Below, in pieces: positions 1 to 11,013 of a DNA stretch of 64,000 nucleotides (position 1 is its first letter; every line of letters begins with the position of its first letter). Source of the DNA: Salminus brasiliensis (taxonomy: Eukaryota; Chordata; Actinopteri; Characiformes; Bryconidae). Below the pieces are notes generated by a model, which did no database searches, was not told where the DNA came from, and was given only the letters and a program-made list of their open reading frames with translations. The position numbers and the translations under genes were made by a program. The stretch is taken from NCBI RefSeq assembly GCF_030463535.1, contig NC_132892.1, forward strand, positions 33,596,932 through 33,660,931, in the 5' to 3' direction.

Positions 1-984
1 TGTGCAGTAGTCTACAAGGCAGGAGTGTTGTAATAGCAGAGATACTTGAAATAGATAAACATTGGTGACATTAATTGTAATTTTTTGTAATCGAATTATA
101 CAAGTTACTTGAATAATAGTTACAGCCCTAATCAGTAGCTTATTCAAGCAGGTACTAAAGACCGAAGAGCTTCTCGGTGAACAAGATAAATAACATCAGA
201 TAATTGTAAAGGGTATTAAGAGAGTGAGTGTGTTTGTGGGAAAGCATCATGTTATTTTATTACAAAATTTAGGGCCTCAGGAAGGCTAGATTTGGTACTG
301 TGGATCAAGCAACCTAGCAATGCTGCTGATAGGTGTAAAACACAGTACTACACACTCTACCATGAATACTACCACATTGCTGTTAGTGCCACCTAACTAG
401 TGCCTACACAACACCGGTCATGTGATTAGAAACCGATCAGTGATGAATGCAATAAAGGAAGGCTTATAAAATATGTAGCATCTGGTTGGTTACAGGTTGT
501 AGTTGTGCACCTACATGGTAGGTAGATTTAATAAAGTGAGTGAACCAATGAGGTATAGGTTTCTAATTAGGTTGCCAGTGAGTGTCATGTGGTGTTACTA
601 CCTTTTTGCATTAAGTCACACAAATTCACAGAGGACAGAAATTATGTTCTTTCAGCAACATGGTAAACACCAGATTCCTACACGAGACTACATAAAGTGC
701 AGTGTGTAAACATCAGTGCAAACATGGCAAAGAATTATTTGACTAAACAGAACATAGGCCACCACTGCTCCTGCTGTCATGGCTTGGTGACCATTTAGGC
801 CATGTTGCTATGCACTGTGGTTTGGGGAGTGTGAAGTGTTTCCCTTTTCAGTCTGCAGAGTGCCTCTTTAATAATCTCACTAGAGGACTGGTGCCACTGA
901 ATCATTGTAATAGAATTACAAGTTGTATCAGAAGCCTCTTTCTGTCAGTTTGGATAACAAGCTCAATCTTTAAAGCTTCTTTAG
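1..984 (+). other. Presumed intron / upstream part of receptor A, no coding exon seen
   Basis: No Ig, stalk or signal exon is recognisable here. Around 725-905 lies a block ending in the TM-exon upstream region that recurs at about 14000-14060, 20090-20170, 31740-31820, 52180-52330 and 60130-60300. In those copies it sits upstream of a short-tail TM exon, so it is duplicated intronic DNA. Short open frames in it do not match the receptor family. Any ectodomain of gene A would lie before position 1. Confidence 0.5.
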
Positions 985-1696
985 ACTCTCTCATTTACAT
1001 CACTGGAGGATTGGTTATCATGGTGGTCACTTTTCTGGTTGCTGTGATGGCACTTTACAAGCATAAGAAGAAAAACAAAAAGTCAAAAGGTACCAAATCC
1101 ACACAAACACACACACACAGTAAGTAGCATATTTTATGTACGATTACAATACAACATATCTGGATGTTTTGCAGCCCCAGCTGAGATGTCCCCTCCAATG
1201 CCAGCCTCTCCAATAGCAGCCAACCCTAGAGAGGTAGAGGTCTTACGATTAGTGTTAATTCATCTCCCTCCAGTGGACAGTACTGAGGACTAAATGTTGT
1301 AATGGATCTTTTCTTTGGCAGAACATTTCTAAATCCACTGAAATCCCATCAGCAGAAAGTAGATGTGATTTAGAAATGGATACAGTACAGATAGCAGAGC
1401 TTTACACAAATGTCTAAATCACTGAATAACCAGTATTTAAAGCCTTGCCTTATTCTTTATCACATGTCCTTCAGTTATGTGATACTCTCTGTAAAAGACT
1501 ACACATATTTACACCAATTCAAATTCTTCTTCAGGATGATGGCATCTACCAGGACACTGAAAAACAACAGCAGAAGCCTGCTATGGAGTCCACAGTCAAC
1601 ACAATATACTCTACAGCAGAAGAACCCGCTGATGCGCCAGTGTACTCCACCGTTAAAAAGCCAACTGATATTTATAGTACTGCCATTCTAGTTTAG
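985..1696 (+). CDS. Locus A: 3' end of a short-tail CMRF35/CD300-like receptor (partial)
   Basis: Three exons in consistent phase form the membrane and cytoplasmic end of a type I receptor: TM exon 985-1089, a short juxtamembrane exon 1175-1233, and tail exon 1535-1696 ending in TAG. The TM exon encodes a hydrophobic stretch starting SLIYITGGLVIMVV, followed by a Lys-rich stop-transfer segment. The tail carries Tyr motifs IYQDT, IYSTA, VYSTV and IYSTA. VYSTV has the YxxV spacing of an inhibitory motif but lacks the usual -2 aliphatic residue. The donor GAG|GTAGAG and acceptor TTCAG|GAT are good. An AATAAA at 1964-1969 may be the poly(A) signal. Compared with E and G, an 11-nt insertion in the Lys-rich segment keeps A in frame with its tail. 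The ectodomain is outside the window or missing, so intactness cannot be judged. Confidence 0.7.
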
Positions 1697-3116
1697 CCAA
1701 TTCCAAACAAATCACCATGGATGCACTGATTATCCATCAGTAGAGCTAAAGGCACCAACCAGCCTTAACCAGTGGTTAATCCGGGTAGGAGCCTAAGCAG
1801 AATCACCATCAGAGCAAGTCAGATAATTGTGGTTCTACTCTTGGAAAAAAGGGGGTAGTACAACTAGAGCTATTTGATTGTGTAAATGCATGCTATTCTA
1901 ATTTTCTTACACCTAAATTAACGTGTTTATTATGGAAGACATAGCAGATCATTCAAAAAGGAAAATAAATTCCATTGGGTTGTGTTATTTTTCTCATCTT
2001 GATGATCAAGACTCATCAGTTCAGGGAAATATTAATAATAATTATTATATAATAGCTTTAAAAACAAAGAAATTAACAATGTAATCAAAGGTATGTGTAA
2101 AGGTTCACTTTTCCTCAAGTGCATCCATTTGTAAAATAAATAAATAAACACATTTTTGAATCAGCATTTACATGATGTATGTTTTGCTATATATAAGGTG
2201 TTTGGTAATTGAATCAACTACAATAACTGAGTGTGAGTCTGAGTGAGATCTCATGGGTTATAGGACTGCTGTTTAGAGTTTATGTAAAGGTGTCTAAAAA
2301 CATGGGCCCATTTTCATATGATGTCCGTCAGTGGTCCGTTGGTTAGATCAGGTAGGCACTGTTTGCCACTGCTGGTCCCTTCTTGGACCATCCAGATAAA
2401 TGTCATGTACAAGATCTAACTAGTTTTTGATCTTCTCAAAAAAAAAAAAAAAAACATTCTAAAAGAGACTTTTATTTTAGAAAATAAACTAAAACTAATA
2501 TTACAAACAGCTGAAAATAAAATAATAATAATTTCTTATTTTTATTTAACGTATTAAACTAATTATTGAAGGATATTAAAAGTAAGAAATTAAAGGAAAT
2601 AAGTAAAATGTTGGTGTAAAATGAGTAATAATATTGTAGGGGTTGTCGAATATTGATGAATAATACAACCACACAGAAAATAAAAAATTAAAGTGGACCG
2701 CCAGTTTTGCCATAAGTGAGCCAAAAGTGGTTCGCTATCCTCTTGATATCAGGGACATTTTCTCAACTTTTGTTTATGTGTGTAAGTAGATGGAACAGTT
2801 CAACGTTCCTATGTCAAAATTAGGGCTACATTAAAAAGACTGGATCTTTATGGGGACTGAAAACGTTTCCTGTATGTGCTGCATCTACGTGGCAGTAGAG
2901 ATGAACTTCTAAAAGAGGGAAGTCAAGCATAGAACAGTACAGTACAGTATACAGTAATAGTATAAACGTCTGGAGCAGTCTGTAGTAAAACAGTACTGAT
3001 AAACAGTGATGGCTCAAAGGGTGAGAAACAGAGTGAAGACTTCATGATCATTTGATTATATAGTATTTTAAAGGTTACAGTAACTGACTTGCTGTAACAT
3101 GCCATGGCAAGAAGAA

Positions 3117-3169
<53 letters not shown>

Positions 3170-3260
3170 GGTGCAAAAGGGAAATGAGCGTTCTCATTAT
3201 TCTGCTCGGCTGAACCACAAACAGATGAACAGACAGACTCACCACAGACCCAGAAGCAGA
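1697..3260. other. Intergenic interval A-B
   Basis: No coding exon is seen. It contains the poly(A) candidate of A and AT-rich DNA with a poly-A run near 2437-2456. The 5' flank of B from about 2290 is homologous to the flanks upstream of D, F, I and L. A CT microsatellite lies just before the promoter region. Confidence 0.5.
3117..3166. repeat. (CT)n microsatellite
   Basis: A run of CT dinucleotides with one interruption, about 170 bp upstream of the ATG of B. The homologous flanks of F (29158-29170), I (39100-39112) and L (56044-56052) have much shorter CT or GA runs, so the tract is expanded in B. Confidence 0.9.
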
Positions 3261-3270
3261 GAAAGAGAAA
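3261..3270 (+). promoter_or_regulatory. ISRE/IRF-like box upstream of B
   Basis: GAAAGAGAAA fits the interferon-stimulated response core GAAANNGAAA. It lies 63 bp before the ATG of B, the same spacing as in the other six copies with a 5' end. Binding is inferred from consensus only. Confidence 0.5.
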
Positions 3271-3864
3271 TGGTGATCTAAACTGCTAACAGTCTTTTAT
3301 TGCTGATAGGGAGAAAATAACCTTAAAACTAACATGACTGTGAAGATCCTCCTCTTCTTCACTCTCTACCTGATGTCAGGTAAGAAACTGCACTTCTAAA
3401 TAACCATCACGATCAGCTGTGGCAAATGAAGGCTTTACTTAGATGGACATTTGGTCTTTTTTAGTAGGTGGAGGGGCTTCCAGGGAAGTGGCAGGATATC
3501 CAGGAGGAGAAGTTCTCATTAAGTGTAAATATGAACAAGGTTACACATCAAAAAAAACTTCTGTAAGAGTTCAGGATTAAACTGTGCTGATCAGATCAAG
3601 ACAGGAGTTAGTAATGAGTGGAAAAATCCTGGAAGATTCTCACTGTTTGATAACACCAGAGCTGCAGAGTTCTGGGTGTTGATCAGAGAGCTCACTGTGG
3701 AGGACTCTGGAACGTACCAGTGTGGAGTTGATATAGAGAAGTGGCTTGATAACTACACACCAGTGAAACTGAAGATAAGTGAAGGTGAGTATGCTTTTTA
3801 AAACACTGTAAGAGCACATCAACCCATCTGAAGAAGGCTTCAGAAGCTTTTAGCTTTAGCTAAG

Positions 3865-3990
3865 CTTTTTACATTTACATTTACATTTACGGCATTTAGC
3901 AGACACTCTTATCCAGAGCGACTTACAAAGTGCTTTGCTGTTTACCCAAGAAGAGCCTTAGCTAGTTAGAATAGACTAATAATTCAAAAG
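3865..3990 (+). repeat. Teleost interspersed repeat in the D1-D2 intron of B
   Basis: Tandem TTTACA units lead into GGCATTTAGCAGACACTC and ATCCAGAGCGACTTACA, a module I recognise as a widespread dispersed fish repeat. It replaces the sequence that occupies the same intron in D, F, I, J and L. Confidence 0.55.
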
Positions 3991-5084
3991 AAACCTCCAA
4001 GCTTAGACATTACTAAACACAAGACAATAAGGCGACCATAGAACTATTCGTCCAAGTACTCCAAGTGAGCTGATTTGTTGATAAAGTATCTGTCCTCCAA
4101 TGAAGTGGCATAATATTAAGGGAGTCTTAATAAAGGGCAGATGTGACTGTTCTTTTAAAAGTCTATACACTTTTGAATAAACTGAGTATTATAAATATAT
4201 TTATGACTGTATTTACTCATTAACTCAATTTATGATTGACAGAGCCATACCTTCAGAAGAGCATCACTGTGAATGGCCATGTAGGAGGAAGTGTGAACAT
4301 CAGCTACAATTACCCACAATCCTTTAGCAGTAAGCCCAAGTTTCTCTGCAGGAGAGTGGGCTCTGTTGACTGTAATTATAACACATCAGTTAATGAGAGC
4401 AGAAGATGGATAAAGGAGGGGAATATTTCTCTGTTTGATGACCGAGCAAATCAGACCTTCACTGTGAACTTCAGCACTCTGACTGAGGAAGATTCTGGTG
4501 AATACTGGTGTGGAGCTGAATCAGACTGGGAATCTGATCATGGCTACAAAGTTTATATCACACAGATCAATCTCACAGTTACTGGTGAGTAGATATGACT
4601 TTAAACTATGGTTTATACTTTTAGATACTTTCTATTAAAAATGCTGATTATCTAGAAGGATCCTCTTTGCATTTCCTCATTGTAAAGTCATTGTACCTCT
4701 ATATGGTGACTGATAGAGTTAATTATTCTCATGGGCAGTTTTTTTCCTGATCTAAATCAGAAACACATTCAACACCCAAAAACTATTGATCTATTTGAGG
4801 AGACTTTCTCCTCACAGCAGACAGCAGTCAGCATGTCTGAGCATTTACATCATTTACAGAAGTGAGAATAATGTATTTGCTATTTCAAGAACACCTGCCA
4901 ATTACAGGAAATGTGATGTTTAGATGAGGAGAAGATGGTGATGAGTGATGGAGAAACCCCCATAGCTGTACTTTTTGGAGTTTATAACATGACACACATA
5001 AAAAAGGACTCAGGATTATCAATAATGATGGATAACATGCTTTTTAACATTCATTGGTTTAATTATTTAATTACCAACAATTGC

Positions 5085-5620
5085 TAAGCTATTGCTAAAT
5101 GGTCACTAGGGTGCTAACTGGTTGCTATAGTATCCCAGGTGGTTGCTATGACACCAGGAAGTTGCTATAGTGTTGCTAGGTGGTTGATTTGGAGTTGCTA
5201 GGCAGGTGTTGGTGTTGCTACAGTAGTTTTAAGTGGTTGGTAGAGTGTTGCTGTTGCTGTGTATGGTGTCTTATTTCTGTGCAATGTGCAACTACAATAA
5301 CACAATATTAGTATTTTGTAACCTCTAACACACTCTTTTACTGGGTGGTTTCTGTGGTGTTGCAAAGTGGTTGCTATGGTATTCCAGGTGGTTGCCATGG
5401 TGTTGATAAGTGGCTTTCTAGGTGGCTGCTATAATGGTAGTTGCTGCTATATATGGTAGTTGCTATAATGTTCTTAGCTGTTTGCTATGGAATCACTGGC
5501 AGTTGTGGTGTGGTTGCTACAGTATTTCAGATTTCAGATTTCTAATGTGTTGCTTAGTGGTTACTAGGGTGTTGCAAGGTGGCTGCTATGGTGTCCACGG
5601 TAATAGATATGGTGTATCAT
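5085..5620 (+). repeat. Degenerate GTTGCTA(T/G)GGT minisatellite, copy in B
   Basis: Imperfect repeats of about 20 bp built from GTTGCTAGGTG and GTTGCTATGGT fill the intron after the D2 exon. The same repeat lies in the same intron and orientation in D, F, I, J and L. Confidence 0.75.
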
Positions 5621-7025
5621 GCCATTGCAATACATATTACAAAATTGGGTAAGACAACATTTTTATTTTGTGCATTATTTGTAAGATCTTGTAGGGTGAA
5701 TTCATCCGTTGTATCATCCCTTGCTGAAGAAACATCAGACTGCAGAGTTCCAAAGCCATGTCTAAATGCTGCTCATATGCAGTACATAAACATGTTTTTA
5801 TTTGTGGCAATGAAAGATGCTACAGATTACAGCTAAAGATGCTGGTGGGAAATCATGAAGTACTACATTTAAACTGGGACACTCACTGGGAGGCAACTTC
5901 AGCAATAAATAAGGAATTTATCGTCCTTCATCCAGGACTAATTCATAAACTATTATATACAAACATTTCATTATTCATGAAGATAAACACATTTTTACAA
6001 TTTTAAACCAAATCATAAAATCATATTTTAATCATCAGAACTAAAGCAACCAGCAACATCTTTATTTCATTACCATCAAACAGAACTTCACAGAACACAA
6101 AAGCTACCACATCTTTAACATCTAAAATCATCACAAATGCATCACTTAAAACAAAAAACACCTACAAGTAAAACAGCCAGGTATTCAACTATGGCCATTT
6201 GGTATGCAGTTTACTACCAATAAAACCAACCACACCTCAATCCCACCACTCATACACACAGAATTAATCCCTTACAGAGGCAATAAGTAAAGCATTTCTA
6301 AATAATTCTAACAGATCCCAGTAATTATGCCTGCCCATATGTGTCTGATTTAGAAACAATTGGCATCCTTAGAACATCAAACTAAAGATGAGGATGTTCA
6401 GTCCTAAGAGAAAAGATGCATGAAGCACATGCTTTTGATAACAATACACACCAGGAAGAACTTTAAACTGCAAGATTTATCACTTCTGTAAATCTAAACA
6501 TTCATTACAGACCAAGATCAACCAGTAAAACCATCAGCCTCAGCCACAACAACCTCAAGTCCACAAGGCACAAAAGCCACCTCCTCCTCAACATCCTCAA
6601 CATCAAGTACAGTAACCTCTTCATTTAAGACACCAACAGTGTTTTTATTGTATACATCATGGTAAAATAAGGTGATAAGGTGGTACAAAGAGTTATTTGA
6701 GTGATGATGCTACAAAAGAATATTTTTTGTAAAAGACGTATATAAAGAACCTTTGGAAAATAACCTTTATATTGATTTCTTTAAACTTGTAAATGCTGCT
6801 TCATACAAAAACAGTTATTTACAGAACTAAAACTGGTTCTTCTACAGCATTACTTAAAGAACCCTTTGTATCACCTTTATTCTTAAGACAATCTACCATA
6901 TATTTTCTTTAGATCCAGATGTTCTACCGCAGTCCTCAACACCTACCAGTCTACTGACCAAAAAACCTCTCACACTCTCAACTTCTAAAACCGCATTGTC
7001 TTCCTCTTCTGTTGCAGGTGATTAT

Positions 7026-7029
<4 letters not shown>

Positions 7030-7056
<27 letters not shown>

Positions 7057-7057
7057 C
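7030..7057. repeat. (CA)n microsatellite after the stalk-3 donor of B
   Basis: A CA run begins about 12 nt after the donor GCAG|GTGATT of the third stalk exon. The homologous introns of F and J carry it too. Confidence 0.9.
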
Positions 7058-7304
7058 CCTCAATGAATCAAAAAGTGTCACTATCATTGTCAGATACAAT
7101 TCTGTATCTTCAGGGGCAGCACCTTCAGCTTCCTTTGTGATCACCATCCTGGCTGTGATTCTGATGCTGGTTCTGATTGGACTCTTATTCTTCACAGTCA
7201 CTCTCAGAAAGAGAAGGAACACTCAAGGTACCACCAAACCTATAAACATGGCACACACCCATGCATACTGGTTTACACATGTGGCAGGGACAGTGGTGTT
7301 TCAC

Positions 7305-7440
7305 TATATGCTTAGTGTTTAGAGTGATGGCTATTGATCAGAGCATTGATAACAGGTTTGATAACAGTGTCTGCTAAGATGTTGGGCCCTTTATAATAGC
7401 TCTTAATCCTCTTGCTGCAGAATGGCCAACCCTGAGCTCT
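7305..7440 (+). repeat. SINE-like repeat fragment in B intron
   Basis: Related to the better preserved tRNA-like repeat at 48765-48900 (GTGCTTAGAGC and the segment ending in CTCTTGCTGCAG), but partly deleted here. It lies in the intron after the TM exon, as in F and J. Confidence 0.4.
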
Positions 7441-7559
7441 AACACTGTTAAGATTGGATATGCAAAGAATGCATTTAATTGTATAAGTCGTGTAAAAATA
7501 AAATTACAATAGGTACTTAATAAGTTACCTTATTAATGTTTAGAAATGAAAAAAATATT

Positions 7560-8110
7560 TTTGACATACCTTATATGTCCAAATGTTTGTAGACACTCCT
7601 TCTAATGAACACATGTAGCTACTTTAAATTGCACTTATTGCTGATACAGATGTGCAAATGCACACAAGCACACACAGCTTGTCAAGCCCCAGGTGTGGGC
7701 CTGTTATATATGTTGTATTAAATCCCCCCAGCATTGAACTGTAGATATGTGGAATGATGTGGCTCTATCCAATACTTTTGAGATGAGTTGGGAGGTCAGG
7801 AGGGTGGTGATCATCCAACATTCTACCCTCACTATTTCTCTCGTCACTGAACCCAATCAAATCCTTACAGCAATGCCAAGATCTAGTAGAAAGTCCTGTA
7901 TGTCTTCTTATTAAGAAAGTGTATCTGGAGTGTTTAGTGGCTATTCTCCTGCACAGAAGTGATGTTTAATGTAAACCTAATAAACAAAAAAGCAGTTTTA
8001 CTGATCAGGCCAAACGCTATGATGGGACTCCATCCAATACTATTGGGATGAGCTGGAGAGTTGCAGTCAGAGCCTAATGCTCAATAAAATCCTTACAGCA
8101 ATGTTCTAAA
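7560..8110. repeat. MITE-like interspersed repeats in B intron
   Basis: Contains modules such as TCCAAATGTTTGTAGACACT and TTGGGATGAGCTGGAGAGTT, typical of short non-autonomous fish DNA repeats. It recurs inverted at 36350-36960. Related modules are at 24180-24380 and 48890-49140. No terminal repeats were delimited, so the class is tentative. Confidence 0.4.
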
Positions 8111-8833
8111 ATCAAGCAGATGCGGTATTAGTGGGCAGCTGAAGATGCTTGAAGGAGAATGCTAAATACTAATCCTGTTATGTCAGCAAATGCACACCTG
8201 CACTGGCTAGCATCGTCCACACTGAGTGACAGGGGAGATGGCTGTGGCATCACCAGGGATTAAACAGACAATCTGATCATAGGCTCACTGCTTATATTGC
8301 TAAGTCACTATTAAGTACAGTAGACTGATATTTGATGTTGAGATATTTGCTCATGCTAAAAGTGTTAGCTGATGGTGTAGAAAATACTTCACTAGGCCTC
8401 AGTGGACCATCATGTAGAGATGCTGCCACCTGCTGGCTGTAAATGAACAGGATAACTAGAGTAAGACTAGACTGGCAACATCAACATCATGAATCACACA
8501 ACATGCTTATTTGTGAAGTCACTGATATCATTAATATCATATTTATACATCACATTAATTAATGAGTGATTTAATGTTAGGAAATTCTTTTTCCTCAGAT
8601 CCAGCATCAACCCAAGACCAGTCCATCCCAAACTCTTTAAATAACTCCAAGGTGAGTCATGACTGCATTTTAAAGCCTCCACAAGAACCCACTAGTGCTG
8701 CCTAGTAATACAGCATTGTTGGTTGTTTGAAACGTGGCTGACCCTACATGTATCAGAGGGGGAATGTGCTTGTCCACACTCTTCAAGTGTCAGGAGCATT
8801 GTAAGTGATAGTGGAGTCCTAGTGAATGGGAGG

Positions 8834-8836
<3 letters not shown>

Positions 8837-8869
<33 letters not shown>
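8837..8869. repeat. (AAT)n microsatellite
   Basis: A trinucleotide run in the last intron of B. The inverted homologous interval next to H (near 35620) lacks it. Confidence 0.9.
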
Positions 8870-8870
<1 letters not shown>

Positions 8871-9391
8871 TTGTCAGAAGTGCTGAGACAGCTTCATACC
8901 TTACCTTTATACCTTCATTACATATTCCAAAAAATATCTGTTTGATTTTCTGAAACCTCTGTTCTCAGATTTCCCATACAGTCTACGACTATGAGGAGAT
9001 TGAAGACACTAGACGCCCTCCTGCCTCAGACACGGGAGTTTACACTGTCTACTCTACTGCCCACCTGCCCACAACCCCCGCAAATACTACTCAAACTGCA
9101 TATGATAACGTTCAGCTGCCCACAAGCCCCTTTAATTTTTCAAATCCTGTTTACTCTACAGCGCAACAACTAAACCCTCCTGATCAGGACATTTACTCCA
9201 CAGCTCAATTACCCATAAGCCTATCTGATTCCTCAGAAAATGACACCCATCATTCAGCTGGGAAATCTGCTGAAGATCCAGCTTACGCCATTGTGAATTT
9301 CAGCAAGAATGATGCAGTTACTACTGCAAACATCAACAAGGAGGACTCATGTGACTATGCCATTGTCAAGCATGTTAGTGGAAGTGACTAG

Positions 9392-10434
9392 GTTAGCATG
9401 TAGCACTTTTATTCTGGTTCATTTTAATCTGACAGTTCTTTACTGTTGTCAAATGTCAATATTTCAGGATGAATTGATTAATAGAAATACTCCAAAATGA
9501 CATGGAATAAAATCTGTTTACATTGCCCTACATTTAGGGTAAAGAAAGCTTTTTACTTCTCTAAAGTTGCTACTTTGGAGATTTTCTTTGAGGCTTTTTA
9601 GTCACAGTGATGGGTGATGTGCTCTTCTTTGTTTAATGTAATGTTCAATCAATGAAGGCATATTTCTGTGTTTTATATTTCAAAGAAACTGGAAAATGAA
9701 AAGAAAAAAATTGTCATTTTATTCTTATAAACACTTTAAACATACATCAGAAAAATGAGTGAATAGTGTTTATAGTGTTTTTCAACATTTCTTCAGTGAG
9801 TCAATGTGCACAGATATGTTTAGAGCTGTTATCATAATTGTATTTTTAAATGGACATAACTGGAAAATTCTCACTCATGCTGTTGAACATCTTCCTGTTG
9901 TGGCAATGTTTCCTCTAGGTGGCAGTAAATATACCTCAGCCCAGACCAAAACACAACTGGGGACACAACACTAACTACTACTTTATATTAAGACTTTATA
10001 AAGAAGTTATAAATTGATCATAGGTATTATTAATGTCATTGACAAGGTCATACTTCACATTAAATCATTGCTGACACGTTATAACTAACTATAAGGATAA
10101 GTTTTTCAATCAGGACCATCACAAAAATCCAAAGGACTGCACTACTGGAAAGAGTTTGAGCCGCCCCACATAGTTAACAAGCTAATTTTGTATTTATAGA
10201 AGATATTAAGATGAAAATAAAATAAATAAATAAATAAATATTAGATATTAATATTTTAAATATAAAATATTTAAATTTTATATTTCATCCTAGCATATTA
10301 AATATTAATAAATAAATAATAGTAGCAAACTTTATATGAAATGTATATTTGTGTCCCGGGTGGGTTATGTGTGTAAAATGTTCACAGTTCACAGTGTGCT
10401 AGATATCATATATATGTTACATATGTTACATATT
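9392..10434. other. 3' flank of B, one arm of an inverted repeat
   Basis: This contains the 3' UTR region of B and an AT-rich tract. It matches 34130-35195 on the opposite strand, including the motif GTGTCCCGGGTGGGTTATGT near 10351. It then abuts truncated C at about 10435. A 71-codon open frame at 9759-9974 recurs inverted at 34492-34707, but it lies in 3' flank DNA and is not called as a gene. Confidence 0.6.
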
Positions 10435-10490
10435 TCTTTATTGTGATGCTGGAAGCACGATGAACATGTGCAGTGGTGGGAGATACTGAC

Positions 10491-10940
10491 CTTCACTTAT
10501 CTTCAGTTTCACTGGTGTGTGATCATCAAGCCACATCTCTATATCAACTCCACACTGGTACGTTCCAGAGTCCTCCACAGTGAGCTCTCTGATCAACACC
10601 CAGAACTCTGCAGCGCTGGTGTTATCAAACAGTGAGAACCTTCCTGTATTTTTCTACTCATTTCTAACGCCTGTCCTGATCTGATCAGCACAGTTTGTCC
10701 ATGAACTCTTACAGAAGTACTGTTGCTGAGTATTTTCTCTCATATTTACACTTGATGAGAACTTCTTCTCCTGTATATCCTGCCACTTCCCTGGAGGCCC
10801 CTCCACCTACTCAAAGAGACCAAATGTCCATCTAAGTAAAGCCTTCATTTGACACAGCTGATTGTGATGGTTATTTAGAAGTGCAGTTTCTTACCTGACA
10901 CCAGGTAGAGGGTGAAGAAGAGGAGGATCTTCACAGTCAT
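10491..10940 (-). pseudogene. Locus C: truncated receptor, signal peptide + D1 only
   Basis: The signal exon 10940-10895 ([18 protein letters not shown]-like) and D1 exon 10809-10491 are recognisable with splice sites. D1 is 319 nt instead of 324: a 5-nt loss at the position of the conserved FCK motif shifts the frame, and a TGG-to-TAG change later in the exon adds a stop. Below about 10435 the sequence changes abruptly to DNA shared with the H flank, so D2, TM and tail are missing. The 5' flank, including the ISRE-like box, is preserved and aligns with the flank of J. This suggests C is the start of a J-type gene cut by a rearrangement. Confidence 0.8.
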
Positions 10941-11003
10941 GTTAATTTGAAGAGTATTTTCTCTAGATCAACATTAAAAGACTGTTAGCAGTTTAGATCA
11001 CCA

Positions 11004-11013
11004 TTTCTCTTTC
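11004..11013 (-). promoter_or_regulatory. ISRE/IRF-like box upstream of C
   Basis: The minus strand reads GAAAGAGAAA, 63 bp upstream of the ATG at 10940. It is identical in sequence and spacing to the boxes of the other copies, although C itself is broken. Confidence 0.45.

Larger units (their letters stand above)
3334..9391 (+). pseudogene. Locus B: long-tail CMRF35/CD300-like receptor, frame-disrupted
   Basis: The full exon set of the long-tail class is present: signal 3334-3379, D1 3465-3784, D2 4243-4584, stalk 6049-6167, 6511-6606 and 6913-7017, TM 7114-7227, linker 8599-8651 and tail 8969-9391 (TAG). D1 is 320 nt instead of 324. A 4-nt loss near 3551-3560 shifts the frame and reaches a stop at about 3579. 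In D2 the first disulfide Cys is replaced by Tyr (NISYNYP where the others have NISCKYP). The first stalk exon is 119 nt, not a multiple of 3, against 132 in J and 123 in F. The TM, linker and tail exons are open. The tail has VYDYEEI, VYSTA, AYDNV, VYSTA, IYSTA, AYAIV and DYAIV. All ectodomain exons are phase 1-1, so skipping D1 and stalk 1 would restore a frame; that is possible but unproven. AATAAA at 9506-9511 follows the stop. Confidence 0.8.

Noticed and set aside
1321-1440. Possible additional cytoplasmic exon of A after TTTGGCAG
   Set aside because: It is open, but no donor in correct phase follows, and the homologous site before the tail of I lost the CAG acceptor.
9759-9974. 71-codon frame after B with an inverted copy at 34492-34707
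   Set aside because: Located in a duplicated 3' flank. The conservation matches the surrounding noncoding DNA.
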